Shown: positions 12,301 to 27,300 of the stretch, piece after piece | Layout: every line of letters starts with the position of its first letter | Position numbering within the stretch: position 1 is the first letter of the stretch | Origin: Trachythela sp. YZ-2020 | Lineage: Eukaryota; Cnidaria; Anthozoa; Malacalcyonacea; Clavulariidae | Direction of reading: 5' to 3' | Length of the DNA stretch: 64,000 bases | NCBI GenBank assembly: GCA_016169945.1 | Contig: JADLSH010000184.1 | Location: 3,906,001-3,970,000, forward strand | Translations under genes and position numbers: made by a program | The notes under the pieces: generated by a model | What the model was told of the DNA's origin: nothing | Database searches by the model: none | Seen by the model: the letters and a program-made list of their open reading frames with translations, nothing else

Positions 12301-15300
12301 AGTCAATGAAAGTTGCTGAGAGTCAATGAGAGTTGCTGAGAGTCAATGAGAGTCAATGAGAGTTGCTGAGAGTCAATGAGAGTTGCTGAGAGTCAATGAG
12401 AATTGCTGAGTCAATGAAAGTTGCTGAGAGTCAATGAGAGTTGCTGAGAGTCAATGAGAGTTGCTGAGAGTCAATGAGAGTTGCTGAGAGTCAATGAGAG
12501 TTGCTGAGAGTCAATGATAGTTGCTGAGAGTCAATGAGAGTTGCTGAGAGTCAATGATAGTTGCTGAGAGTCAATGAGAGTTGCTGAGAGTCAATGATAG
12601 TTGCTGAGAGTCAACGAGAGTTGCTGAGAGTCAATGATAGTTGCTGAGAGTCAATGAGAGTTGCTGAGAGTCAATGAGAGTTGCTGAGAGTCAATGAGAG
12701 TTGCTGAGATTCAATGAGAGTTGCTGAGAGTCAATGAGAGTTGCTGAGAGTCAATGAGAGTTGCTGAGAGTCAATGAGAGTTGCTGAGAGTCAATGAGAA
12801 TTGCTGAGAGTCAATGAAAGTTGCTGAGAGTCAATGAGAGTTGCTGAGAGTCAATGAGAGTCAATGAGAGTTGCTGAGAGTCAATGAGAGTTGCTGAGAG
12901 TCAATGAGAGTTGCTGAGAGTCAATGAGAATTGCTGAGTCAATGAAAGTTGCTGAGAGTCAATGAGAGTTGCTGAGAGTCAATGAGAGTCAATGAGAGTT
13001 GCTGAGAGTCAATGAGAGTTGCTGAGAGTCAATGAGAGTTGCTGAGAGTCAATGAGAGTTGCTGAGAGTCAATGAGAGTTGCTGAGAGTCAATGAAAGTT
13101 GCTGAGAGTCAATGAAAGTTGCTGAGAGTCAATGAGAGTTGCTGAGAGTCAATGAGAGTTGCTGAGAGTCAATGAGAGTTGCTGAGAGTCAATGAGAGTT
13201 GCTGAGAGTCAATGAGAGATGCTGAGAGTCAATGAGAATTGCTGAGTCAATGAAAGTTGCTGAGAGTCAATGAGAGTTGCTGAGAGTCAATGAGAGTTGC
13301 TGAGAGTCAATGAGAGTTGCTGAGAGTCAATGAGAGTTGCTGAGAGTCAATGAAAGTTGCTGAGAGTCAATGAAAGTTGCTGAGAGTCAATGAGAGTTGC
13401 TGAGAGTCAATGAAAGTTGCTGAGAGTCAATGAGAGTTGCTGAGAATCAATGAGAGTTGCTGAGAGTCAATGAGAGTTGCTGAGAGTCAATGAGAATTGC
13501 TGAGTCAATGAAAGTTGCTGAGAGTCAATGAGAGTTGCTGAGAGTCAATGAGAATTGCTGAGTCAATGAAAGTTGCTGAGAGTCAATGAGAATTGCTGAG
13601 TCAATGAAAGTTGCTAAGAGTCAATGAGAGTTGCTGAGAGTCAATGAAAGTTGCTGAGAGTCAATGAGAATTGCTGAGAGTCAATGAGAGTTGCTGAGAG
13701 TCAATGAGAATTGCTGAGTCAATGAAAGTTGCTGAGAGTCAATGAAAGTTGCTGAGAGTCAATGAGAATTGCTGAGTCAATGAAAGTTGCTGAGAGTCAA
13801 TGAGAATTGCTGAGTCAATGAGAGTTGCTGAGAGTCAATGAGAGTTGCTGAGAGTCAATGAGAGTCAATGAGCAATTTATGCATTCATTTAATAGCAGAA
13901 TTCACGGAGCACCGCTACCATGGAAGGGTTTAATATGGCGTCCAACGCCTTGATATACTGTATATCCTAACCTAACCTGTCAAAATTCCCTGTGGGAAGA
14001 AACCGGAGTACCCGGTGAAAACCCACGACTTTCAGTAGAGCGTTGACTGATTGTCTTTCCCATAAGTGTCATGAGTCTGCAAGAAGAATCGAACACGATT
14101 TCAGAGTCAACGAGAGTTGCTGAGAGTCAACGAGAGTTGCTGAGAGTCAATGAGAGTTGCTGAGAGTCAATGAAAATTGCTGAGAGTCAATGAAAGTTGC
14201 TGAGAGTCAATGAGAGTTGCTGAGAGTCAATGAGAGTTGCTGAGAGTCAATGAGAGTTGCTGAGAGTCAATGATAGTTGCTGAGAGTCAATGAGAGTTGC
14301 TGAGAGTCAATGAGAGTTGCTGAGAGTCAATGAGAGTTGCTGAGAGTTAATGAGAGTTGCTGAGAGTCAATGAAAATTGCTGAGAGTCAATGAAAGTTGC
14401 TGAGAGTCAATGAGAGTTGCTGAGAGTCAATGAGAGTTGCTGAGAGTCAATGAGAGTTGCTGAGAGTCAATGATAGTTGCTGAGAGTCAATGAGAGTTGC
14501 TGAGAGTCAATGATAGTTGCTGAGAGTCAATGAGAGTTGCTGAGAGTCAATGATAGTTGCTGAGAGTCAACGAGAGTTGCTGAGAGTCAATGATAGTTGC
14601 TGAGAGTCAATGAGAGTTGCTGAGAGTCAATGAGAATTGCTGAGAGTCAATGAAAGTTGCTAAGAGTCAATGAGAGTTGCTGAGAGTCAATGAGAGTCAA
14701 TGAGAGTTGCTGAGAGTCAATGAGAGTTGCTGAGAGTCAATGAGAGTTGCTGAGAGTCAATGAGAATTGCTGAGTCAATGAAAGTTGCTGAGAGTCAATG
14801 AGAGTTGCTGAGAGTCAATGAGAGTCAATGAGAGTTGCTGAGAGTCAATGAGAGTTGCTGAGAGTCAATGAGAGTTGCTGAGAGTCAATGAGAGTTGCTG
14901 AGAGTCAATGAAAGTTGCTGAGAGTCAATGAGAGTTGCTGAGAGTCAATGAGAGTTGCTGAGAGTCAATGAGAGTTGCTGAGAGTCAATGAGAGTTGCTG
15001 AGAGTCAATGAGAGTCAATGAGAGTTGCTGAGAGTCAATGAGAGTTGCTGAGAGTCAATGAGAGTTGCTGAGAGTCAATGAGAGTTGCTGAGAGTCAATG
15101 AGAGTTGCTGAGAGTCAATGAGAGTTGCTGAGAGTCAATGAGAGTTGCTGAGAGTCAATGAGAGTTGCTGAGAGTCAATGAGAGTTGCTGAGAGTCAATG
15201 AGAGTTGCTGAGAGTCAATGAGAATTGCTGAGTCAATGAAAGTTGCTGAGAGTCAATGAGAGTTGCTGAGAGTCAATGAGAGTTGCTGAGAGTCAATGAG

Positions 15301-18300
15301 AGTTGCTGAGAGTCAATGAGAGTTGCTGAGAGTCAATGAGAGTTGCTGAGAGTCAATGAAAGTTGCTGAGAGTCAATGAAAGTTGCTGAGAGTCAATGAG
15401 AGTTGCTGAGAGTCAATGAAAGTTGCTGAGAGTCAATGAGAGTTGCTGAGAGTCAATGAGAGTCAATGAGAGTTGCTGAGAGTCAATGAGAGTTGCTGAG
15501 AGTCAATGAGAATTGCTGAGTCAATGAAAGTTGCTGAGAGTCAATGAGAGTTGCTGAGAGTCAATGAGAGTTGCTGAGAGTCAATGAGAGTTGCTGAGAG
15601 TCAATGAGAGTTGCTGAGAGTCAATGAGAGTTGCTGAGAGTCAATGATAGTTGCTGAGAGTCAACGAGAGTTGCTGAGAGTCAATGATAGTTGCTGAGAG
15701 TCAATGAGAGTTGCTGAGAGTCAATGAGAATTGCTGAGAGTCAATGAGAGTTGCTGAGAGTCAATGAGAATTGCTGAGTCAATGAAAGTTGCTGAGAGTC
15801 AATGAAAGTTGCTGAGAGTCAATGAGAATTGCTGAGTCAATGAAAGTTGCTGAGAGTCAATGAGAATTGCTGAGTCAATGAAAGTTGCTGAGAGTCAATG
15901 AGAGTTGCTGAGAGTCAATGAGAGTTGCTGAGAGTCAATGAGAGTTGCTGAGAGTCAATGAGAGTTGCAACTCTCGCTCGCGTTTGACCCATCAACCCTC
16001 ATCACACTCATCAGCTTTGAGCCGGTTCAAATTTTGATAAGAGATGACGAGCGTTTTCCTTCGTATACCCCTGACCGGTACGCATGATAATATCCAGTCA
16101 ACTTTCATACAACTCTTGTTCTCCTTCGACCGGGGCATAAAACTCTCACGCAAACTCTCGCTTGTTAACTCTCATCCTCGTTTGACTAGGGCTGTATATG
16201 GTAACATAAACACAATTAACACAATTACAGCACATCACCAGAAACACGATAAAAGGTTTTTAACCCAAAGTCTCAATCACGAACGTAGCTCTATAGGAAT
16301 CAATCAATCAATCAATCAATCAACTTTATTTAATGAGGGTAACACTATTACAAACATTATTGGCATCGGGGTGTACTTTCGAGATTATAAGTATTTCAAC
16401 TACTGTCTAACCTCAGACAATTTACTTGTCAACGGGAGAGTCATCTAAAGGTATGGCTTAAAACTACAATAAACACCTCTGCGTCAGTGAGTGTGACGTC
16501 ACAACTCGTAGTTGCTTGGCTTCCGCCATTTTGGGTGGCAAATTCCGCTGGGCAAATTCCGCTGGGCAAATTTAAACCAATATTCAAACGAATTAAAATG
16601 AAATCCAACATGACCGACAATAAAACAGTACGTACGAGTTCTAGACATGCTAAAACAACAAACAACTATACACCAAAATACTCCTAAGCTAATATATAGC
16701 TTGTTTCATAACTCTCATTATTTTTTATCTATGAAAATGAAGCAATCTGATTGGCTAGCGAGCGTTTCAGAGCGGTCCGGATTTTTGCATCCGGCCCGCT
16801 CTGAAATCATCCGGCCCGCTCTGAAACTCATCCGGCCCGCTCTGGATTACGCGAGAAAACACAGGAGTGAAACAATTTTTAGATTAAAAAATCTACCCAA
16901 AAAGTTCAAAAAGCCAGCCTAACGATAGTTAGAGTACAAGAATGAATTGCAGCAACTCTAAAGGCTTCATACTAAGCACGATGCGTCGAGAAAACTAATA
17001 CATTTGTTTTAAATGCTCGTGTATTAAAACTAATACATTTGTTGTATTGCTCATGTATTTCAGTATTTGGCCACATTAAAGTTAAAAAAATACAGTTTAA
17101 ACAGATATCATAGAAGAAAAAAACTTTTCTCCATACATAAAACTTAAAAACATGGACCAACCGTTGTTAAAGTACTTTTCGTACACATATTGTAAACAAA
17201 AAAAATTAAAGCCGTGGCCCTTGGCAAACCAAGTTGAGGCTATATGTTTTTTTTACCGTGAAATGACCAGAAAAAAAATACAGCATACCTTGTTCATTGT
17301 CCAGTTTTAGTAGAAAGCGTTGATCGAAGTCAAAACACATGCATTCACTGCATGATTCACTTTATGAGTTTTTTTTATGGCCAAAGCAAGTAAACACGAA
17401 GATATCCTTGTCGAAGAAACACGAAATACCAGAAAACCAGGCTAAAACCGTTCATTCCTATGCTTTTATACTGCCATATTAGAAATATCGTGTACATTTT
17501 TACAGAAACTATGGTTTTTTGTGAGTTTCTTGCCAGTTTTCTTGAGTTTTCGTCTTCGTGTTTTCTTTCAACGTTCAAGCACAGAGTAGACACTATAAAG
17601 AGGTTTCACTGTGTATCAAATCCTAATGTTTTGAGCGTAACCGATGCTTAGCCAGTGCGCAAAGGAGAGGCTCTCACCCCCCCGAAAACATTCAAAATGG
17701 AGGGCATTTTTAGACGTAAAAATACCGCAAAAATTCGACTGAACTATTTAATGTTGTTAATCACAACTTCAGTCAAGGTAAACCGTTATAAAGAAAGTAA
17801 CAAGGGTTTCTTATGCCGGTTATTTTCCGAAAATATCGGCCGCCATCTTGTTCGGGGGGGTGAATGCCTCTCGTTACCGCACTGGCTAGGAACATGGCGG
17901 CCGGCCGATAATTTAAGAAAATAAAGAAAAAAAACAAATTCCGGAGAATAATGTCATTTGGAAATTCAAAATAGGAATAAAACAAGACGAGTTTGAGAGA
18001 CTGTGAATTTTCCACTCTATTTTAAAGTCATCATCAGACAGAATAGCGGCCGGTTACGCATTTTGCCTGAAGTGAGACCTCTGTATAGTGTCTACTCTGT
18101 GGTTCAAGTTTTGTCAGCCTCGCTTTGAATTCACAATTGCACTGATCTCAAATTATTTCGCCACACTGGAATTTTCAATTTTAATAAATTCTTAAATTTT
18201 ACCTATGTTAAAAAATAAACACGTTATTTACCGGCAGCGTCGGTCCGGATGAGAAAAACTGTGCCCTCGGTCTTGAAAACGTCCCTCGCCCTTCGGGCTC

Positions 18301-21300
18301 GGGCCGTTTTCAAGACCTCGGGCACAGTTTTTTCGGGCTCGGGCCGTTTTCAAGACCTCGGGCACAGTTTTTCTCATCCGGACCTCGCAACCGGTAAATA
18401 ACATATATTTATTTTGCAAGATATAATCGAAAACGGCACTTCGATGAAATCCACGATATGCCACCCAAAATGGCGGATTATTTAGCATGACGTTACTCTC
18501 GCGTGATTGCGAGACCAGAATAGTAACGATAAATATGTCATATTTAAAAACACAGTAATTTAAGCAACTTACGTTTGCAATTTGGGAAGCCATAATACCC
18601 GGCACTGCATTGATTACATTTCTTGCCTGCATAGTTAGGTTTACATTTACATTGGCCATCTCCATTGAAACATTCTCCAGTTGAAAACTGTTCATTACAG
18701 TTACATGCTAGAGAAAATAACGGAAACTTGCAATGAATAAACTTGTCTAATATCTGTTCTATCTATGTTTAACGGCATCTGAGTTTGGATGTAGGTGTCG
18801 TTTGGTGGTCAAAGCTATTAAGCAATCTAACCTTGTAGGCAAAACCTCAATGGCAAACCAGGGCCGCGGGTTCAGGGCAGAGGGCCTATGATTGCATTTT
18901 TCGCAACTTCGCTTAGTTAGGTCTAAAATTATGTATATAATTTTCGCTCGAATTTCCATCTACAAACACCTTCAACATTCAGTTATATCGAGCGAGATGT
19001 CCAAAATTTAAGTAGTCTTGTATTTCGTGGTCAATATAAGGAATTGGGAGATATAGCTTAACTTCTTGCTGCTAAAACCAGGCACAATTAAAATGCGTGA
19101 GCGCCGCTCGAAGGCACGTTTTGGATTTGTACAGGCACATTTTAAATTCCTAACATTTTAGAGTAATTTAGCTCTCAAAACCTAAAATGCGATGCATTTT
19201 TGCAGGTACATTTTAAAGTTATGAATTTTGCTCGCAGGCACTAAATAATATTAATGAGCTCTGTCTGAAACAGCCAACACTTCCACAGTTGACTAGTTGC
19301 ATCAGCTGCCTTGTAACGCTCACTGAAAGCCACTAATAACTGAGCTAAAGCAGAATGCGCGCGAATATCCCTGATCATACATAACGTCAAAGATACCCCT
19401 TAAAAATATCCGTGGGCATTATACATCTGCCATTAATTTCGCTTAAGTCTACAGTACGTGTAACCACATTATTTAAAATGTTGTTGTTGAATAGTTCCAA
19501 TGCAAGGAAAGTATAATTCGAGTTGAGGAACGAAAGAGGCATTAAAATGTTTTCTCACATTTTGAAGCGCATCTTGTTGTCATTTTACTTACAAGGCCAT
19601 TAACGTTTTGTAAGAACCATGTTAAAAATGCCTTGCATTACTCTTTAGATCATTATAGAATAAGCTATGTGTGGAATAAGCTTTCGGAAAATATTTGCAT
19701 GCAACTTCAAATTAAAGTACTCTCAATACTTTACTGCTTGAAGACATCAAAAATGTACCAGTACAAGATGTCTTTCGTAAACTTTATTTTCTTATTGCAT
19801 ATTTATTTTATTGTGTATTTTTTACTGCAGAGCTATTTTAATATTGTAATTGTTGTTCGAGCGCTTTTAAAAAGAGTCTATGGCTTAGAAGGTTGACACT
19901 ACCGGTGTCTTTGACATTAACTAAAGCCCCGTACAGTCATACCAGCTCTTGAAACATTGATCGGAAAAACTTGTTTGCAGTACACACGAACAAATAAACT
20001 CGTCAACAGGTCATTTATACTTACGAACACAAGCGTCTCTGCTCGTCATGGGCACTCCAGTTGGATTATAGAATTTGTGTATACAAAACTGGCAGTTGTT
20101 TCCGAAGGTGTTATCTTGGCAATCAATACAAACTCCACCGCCACGGAATTCACCAGCAAGATTGATACTTCTATTCGCAGCTTCTACCAATGCATTGTAT
20201 TCACATTTGTTTGAATGTCCGTAACAGTTACAAGCTGAAAAATGATATTGAAATGCAATTGCTTATATACTGTCCATCTCAATTTTGATTGGAGATTATT
20301 TTTCAATTGTCCACAGTACATTTCGCTATAACTTTTTGCAAGGGCACTACCAAATGGTAATATGCATCTATATAGTTTCCTTCGCATGTAGCCGTACGTT
20401 GTTCGCACTCTAACAACACTGGTGAAAGACGCGCGTATCGGGACCAGCAGCGCCTTAAATGTAGCACTTAAGGCCTGAGCTAGTAAGAACTGAAAAACGC
20501 AGACAATATAGAATATAGAAGTGGCTGCATTGATTGAAATAAACAGACGACATGCATGCTTTTAGAATTCATTAAAGCAACACATTTTAAAGTAATCGGT
20601 TGTGTTAAATGTTTTCTTTTGGATTAAATAGATTGAAATTACTGTTCAAATAGACCACAGCCTGACGCCAATTTTTAGTTCGTTGGTCGGGCTCCACTTG
20701 AGCCACGTCCTTTTTGTCCGGGAAAAGAAGCTAACACCCCTCCAGTTGTAATACCGACTTTTCGCCCCTGGGTCTCAGGGTTCTTATTCTTACAGGACTG
20801 GTAAAAAATAAATGAAAATATTCGTATCTCGTACCTTCGCATCCCTCTCCACCTTCAAAACCAGATTTCCATTTATATTGATTATATCCAGGGCAACATT
20901 CAGAACATGATGGTCCACAGGTATTCTTCAGACATTGACAAAACGTGCGTTCCTCGCTGGGACCATAAACACATTTATCTGCATAACCGTTACAGATACA
21001 CAGACCTCCAATTGTGATGTCTTTTATCGAATAAAAATACTAGAAAAGCACAAAAGAAAGTGAAATTGAGGCGATATTACACGAGGCAATTTTTGTTGCA
21101 AGTTGCAACGGAATTTCGGACATATTGTAGAACGATGTTATGTTAAAATAGCAAGTTGTTTATATTCGACATCTAAGGAGGAATTCAAAACAATCGTTGC
21201 ACTGTGAAGAAATGTTCTTTTACCAGAGTCAGTACGGGAGAAAGGCAGCTTAAGGTCGTATGCGCAAGCTCTAGTAAGAGCTTGTTGTTCAAGCTCTAGT

Positions 21301-24300
21301 AAGAGCTTGTTGTTGAGTGGAAGATAAGACGCGACCGATCAAACGATACGCAAGAAATTTAGGGCGATTTAACCCGTGTGCTTTTCTTTCATGTTCTCAC
21401 TCTTGTTGGAAACATTTTCGTCGACTTTTTTCAGTTTTTTGAAGCCATTTGGAACGAACGGTATTCGACTTCGACGTTTCTCGCTTTTTTTAACAATCAC
21501 CGAGATAAATAGAGCGCGAGCACAGAGAACTAGGGACTAGCCTAGCTTTATGTTACCACGAAAAACTTGCTTGAACTTGCGCTTGGTGTTCAAAGTGTCG
21601 CAAGTGCTCGCAAGTTTACAAAAACTTTCGATGAAGTTTGAACCAGTTCAAATCATTCGCAAGCTAACGCAGGTCATCGCAAGTTGGTGGTCAAACGAGG
21701 CACAAGCAAGTGCAAGTAAAAACTTGCGATGACTTGCGTTCTCGTTTGATCGGACCTAACAGTAAAATAAGCTTCCTAAATTTAACCAGACCGAAGATTG
21801 GAATTATTTTAATCTCGGAAAAAAAGAACAGAAGGAGTAGAATAGTCCGCTGTCCGCATCTAGAAATATGCCGCACGTTTTTGCAGTCGAAAAAGTGTTT
21901 TGGAACAGTTTCCCCATGTTACAGAACAGTAGATATTTGCATGAACACATGAGTTATAAAATCGAAGAACACAATCTTTAGTTAGAAAACGTTTAATCAC
22001 CTCGTGTAAAATTGTCTCGTGTAACATGGGCTTAAGATACAAGAAAAATCTCGGATATAGATTTAGGTGGGTTGGTTGGTTGGTTGGTTGGTTGGTTGGC
22101 TCAGTAGGCGGCGTTACAAGGGAGTAGATGTTGGTAAACTTCAGAATGTTGACACTTACATAGGGACGAAAATTCAACTACATCTCACACTACTATTTAT
22201 TTGCCTCGAAATGTAAGACCACTACAGTCAGGGCTCTCAGAATCATTTTAAGTAAACGGCTGTGATGAGAAACTAGGCGGATGAAGGAATCATAATTAAT
22301 AACATGGGATACGTTTTTGACAACATTACCAGTGTGGTCGTTCGTCTTTTTGTCCAGCTTTTTGCTTTATCAAGTTATAATCAGAATAACTTAAATAAGT
22401 AACGTAAATAAGTCAGAATACAGGCTAATATTATTGTTGAAAAAAGATGTGTCATTAAAAGACGCTAAAATATTGGGATAAATGCAGGTTAGGAAACAGC
22501 AAAGATATTTCTGACAAAAATTTGTAACCAATTTACGGTTTTTAGATAATAGTTAACCGCGCTATACGTTTGTTTTAGCTGTTCCGTCTTACCAATTATG
22601 AAATGTTATAAGTGCAATGAAAAATACAGATTTAGAAGTACATGAAGAGTAATGTTTTAAAGAAAGTAGCCGGCAGTAAACCTCGTAACACCCGCCGGAG
22701 CTCCGCCAGTCGTCGGCCTATTTTGAAAGCCCTGTACAGTACATCTGCTTATTTAATCATTTATGTGACCCGGTAAAGCCTGGTAACACGGAATTGAACT
22801 GTTTACTTTATCAGACGATTTAGTGCTATTATCGGAATCGCAAGAAGGTTTTGCAAAAGTGCCTCCTAAAACTAGAATGAAGTGGGGAATGAACAACATT
22901 ACCTAATGTCATGCAGAAATGCAATGTTTGTAACCCTAAGGAATATGTTATTCAATTTACAAGATCTGTTTCATTATGTTATTGCTATGCGTGATAGAAA
23001 TATTTTAAAAATTTCTTCCAAATAGTGTTATGACATATTAACTAGGGTACCTGCAAGGTAGGGAATGCTGCGGGGACTGTTATTATTCTTTAGCTTCTTG
23101 AAACAAACATGCAAACAAATATGCAACACAAATTATATTCAGTAGACGGTAATTATTGGCATTGACCCAGTGGCTTGCGCGCTGTCAGTAGATGCATACC
23201 CTAGCATAGTTTGCAGGATGAGACAAGCTAAATAGTAAATATATCGCGAAACATGAAAGACATCAAATTTTGTAACATCTATTTCAAAATATCAATATTT
23301 TCCATGTATTGTTCTTCCACATGGAATTCCCACATGAAACCCATGTTTACTGCAATGAGTAATTTGACACTGCCACGCAAGGAAATTTGCATATTTTTGT
23401 AGTGTATAAAAGCGTTAAAAATATATACATGTGCGCAAAATAATTTTGCATTTGGAAAGCTATAGACGAAAGCGTTGTTCCATCATTCCGTTCTTACTTT
23501 GCTGGATATGCGAGTCGCCTACATGTAAAGCACAACTCATTTCAACTCATTGCCATTCGAATATTTGTCTTAGTGCGCGCAGAACTGAGACCCTGTCTGT
23601 TCTGACAATAATATGTGAACGCGACTAGACAAAAATATTAAGTCCATTGTAAAATAGGAATAAAAACATATTTATATGCCTACAGTAGCCTATTTAATAG
23701 GTCAAACCTTGCACAAATCAGAATGATTCAGTCAGGCAATTTAGACGATCAATTGCATATCTGTGACTTTGTGTCAAGTTCACACGGAGTCACAATCGTC
23801 AAGCGGCATACACGAAACATCACTTGATGCAAAATATGGAAATCAGAATGGATAGAAAAACCTTATAAAGACATCTTTATGTAAGACTTCCATGCGTGAA
23901 GTGGAATGAACAGCCTAAAGTCGATGCACATTAGCAGAATATATAGTTTATATATAAACAGACACTGAATATAGCAGCGATCAATTTACATCTATGTAAT
24001 CAAATTATGCGTAACATAGAAATATTTTACAAAATTTCTTCCAAATAGTGTTCTGACATATTAGGCTGGTCAAAATCGAAAGCTTCAGCAACTCTCGCTC
24101 TCCAGCAATTTGTGTTCTTCTGTGACAGCAAGCGCGCACGACCACAGCAACAACTTTTGATCTACTACAATCACACAACTAGATATATTTATGTAATTTA
24201 GGCTAGTATTAGGTATTATCTTTTACCTTGTAATTTGTTTGTATCCTTTGTACCTCTTTTGGTACTTTGCTTGGAATAAAATTATTAAATCTGCTTAATG

Positions 24301-27300
24301 ATAGTGCTTAGTGAAACTTATCTACTAGGTTTCTTGGTTATTTACTCACACAGCAAGCTAAAAAATCACAAATCATTAAGGGAGATTCGAACCCACGACT
24401 TTTGGTCTGTAAGTCCAACTCCCCTGCCGGATGAGCTGCGTCGTTTGGGTGATATTTAGGAGTTCAGCTTTCTTCCTTACAATAGATATCAGTACAGCGC
24501 ACATGTTTGTAATAATGCACCTTACACAAGGGCTGAACCAGCGAGTAAACTTTACAGTTCATTCTCACGAATTGTTCATGCGCAATATACAAGTAATGCA
24601 AGCTAAGCCCAAAGACGCGAGTATGCGGTAATTATGCTGATACAGTTATTGCAGGGTATTGTTAATATATGCAGTATTACGATATTGTTAACACGTATAT
24701 TTGCAGTTGTAGATACGATTATCTATTCTTGTCATATGCCATTCTGACTTTCCAGCCGGAGCTGGAAGAAAGCATCCCCACTCCAGCTCCGGCTGACCAA
24801 AAAACGCCAGAGCTCCGGCGCACAGCTCTAGATAGCATATTACTCTGTCCTTTAAGCTACTTTTTGGGAAACTCCTCACAGAGATTGCTAGAAATGCAAT
24901 GTCGGTCTTCTGGGACTGGGGCTTGTGAAAGTCAAAAAATTTCCAGGGAGACGATTTTCCGCCCCCAGCAACCCGTGCCCCTCTTCACAGTAACTAAAAA
25001 CTCAATCTTCTCCCAAACAACGGTAGTTAAGTAGACTAAAGTGCTTGTATAAATCCCTGATACAGTACTTATTGACAGTCACTATAACAATCGTAATACT
25101 CTACATTCATTATACTCCGCAATTTCTACATTCATTATACTCCGCAATTTCTTCATTCAGAATAAGAAAATATCACAAGATCCTAATGATCTCTATTATT
25201 GTACGTACAATACAAACAAATACAATATTAAAACACAGACACATATTATAACTAGAGGGCACTCAGAGCCTACATACCTCTGCAAGCAAATTAAGTAAAA
25301 TATTCATGCATAAATTATACATGCACATATTACGTATTCAGTTCTGTTCAGCCGAGGAAAGCAAGACAAACTTTTGTAAATTTCTCATCCAATTTTCATC
25401 CAAATTGAACGAAAAATTAATTTATCCTTGGACTATGGCCATTAGTTCCACAAATTTTCGTATTAAAATGTTTGATATTTTTCGAGTTATCATGCTCAGA
25501 AACAAATAAACACACACACACACACACACAAGCAACTCCAGGTGAAAACAGAACATTCTGGCAGAGGTAATAACAGACACATGAACACAGTAATAATTTG
25601 TCCCACCCAGGTGGGTGGTAGTGAGACTCACATAAACAGGGTGAGAATATGAAATGGAATTAAAAGTGAAATGACAAATATAATACTATATTAGCTAGCA
25701 CTTATGACTATAACCTATAACCTGTAAGCAGCAATGCACCCTAATGCGACACAAGTGTTGGCCGTGAATAGGTTAACCAGACTATCTGCCCATGTCCCTT
25801 GTCAGCCCATTAAGCCACAATGCACCATCTGTCTAATGCCAAATGATTTTATTCATCAAGGGGAAGGTGTTGGGTTAAACTACAAGCAAATACAGTACTT
25901 ACCCTTCGTGTTACTGTGGGGTCTCCTGTGGCAAGAGGCAAATACTCTCCATAAAGTGTCTTGGCTCTCAAAAGACGCAATCGTACGTTTGTAGCTTTCA
26001 TCCAATCCTGATAAAATAGAAAATGATATATAGGTATGCATTCCTGTATTATATTGTATGTTTTCACAGGAATTCAAAAGCAATCTACTTTGGAAAACTG
26101 TGCACTAACTGTGAGTGTCAGTAGAGCAGCAGCTAATGCATCAGTAAAATCTTGCGACTTACAGTAGGTAACGCTTTCGATGCAGATAAAAATTCTCCTT
26201 TTGTCGCCCAGGGTTTGTGTAAATTTTGCATTAAACTTATATAGCAAAGCATACTTCATATTAGAGTTTTTTAAGCATTAGTAGGTATAAATCCATACAT
26301 ACTGATTTAAACAGATTAAGATCACACAACATCTTAGTGCAAGTTGCCTATTGAATGAATGAATGAATGAATGGTTTTAAGTAGGATGCAGAATTTACCT
26401 GTAGTTTTGGACTGAACTGGTTCTGTAGTGCACTAGGTCTGCCATTCACGAGGGAAATATACATCTCTCCATTTTCAAATGGTGGTATTTCAGAATATTT
26501 AGTGGTACATAGTACTTGATCATCTTCGACAAGTGGTAAACGAGTGTTGACGTTAAACAGATCATAACATTCGCTGCGTGATGGCGCAAAATAATACCAT
26601 GGGGTGTACGTCTGACCAAAATCAGTTGATCTTTCCAAAATCCATGTTCCAGGTCGAGGTGAATTGGCTGTTTTTATAACAACATACACAACATGGAAAA
26701 CCTAGAGAAAAATATTATATGATTATGGTGGTCATTAAAAATCAATTATTTGATAAGAATCTAAGTTTTGGTTATTAAATGTCATCCTAGGTAGGATCTA
26801 CAAGGGTGTTGCTGATGTTGTGGTTGAAGTCATGTCTCCTAAAGTTTTGTAAAATCACATTCAGGGTCTGAAATTTGCAGTATCCCGATATCCACAGGAT
26901 ACTAAAATTTGGTTTTGGATACTAAATTGTGAATGACTAGTATCCCGACTGGATACTACAAAATTTCAAATTAGTATAAAAATGTCTTCGGTTAACATTC
27001 AAAATAAGTGTACTATTCATCCGACACAAGTATGTCCCTTGGTGGGCAAGTGGTACCAGCTGGCTACTATGTTTCTAAAATGCCTGATCGAAAGTGAGAA
27101 TGTGGGTGGGGGACTACCAATGGGACTCTTCAGGGATGGCATCTTGTCTTTTAATAATTTGTCTTTTATTGTCTTTTATTATTAAAAGAAGAATTGAAAT
27201 ATGACCGGAATTATTTTTCTTCGAAACTTTCTGCGCCATTGATGATATACTACATAGGTAATTCCGTAATTGCAGTTGGAATTAACTACCAATACCTGGT

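Larger units (their letters stand above)
8717..15968. repeat. 7.3-kb nested 20-bp minisatellite array in intron 6
   Basis: Hundreds of copies of a 20-bp unit, AGAGTCAATGAGAGTTGCTG, with recurrent variants (TGATAG, TGAAAG, and shortened units such as GAATTGCTGAGTCAATGAA). Three spacers divide it. Unusual variants recur exactly 3408 bp apart (attcaatg at 9301/12709, atgctgag at 9811/13219, gctgagaatc at 10031/13439; spacer 10465/13873), showing a 3408-bp higher-order unit. The first segment (8477-10464) lacks about 1420 bp of the unit and the last (13873-15968) is truncated. Each copy of the unit contains two TGA triplets, and no long open frame exists. Confidence 0.95.
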
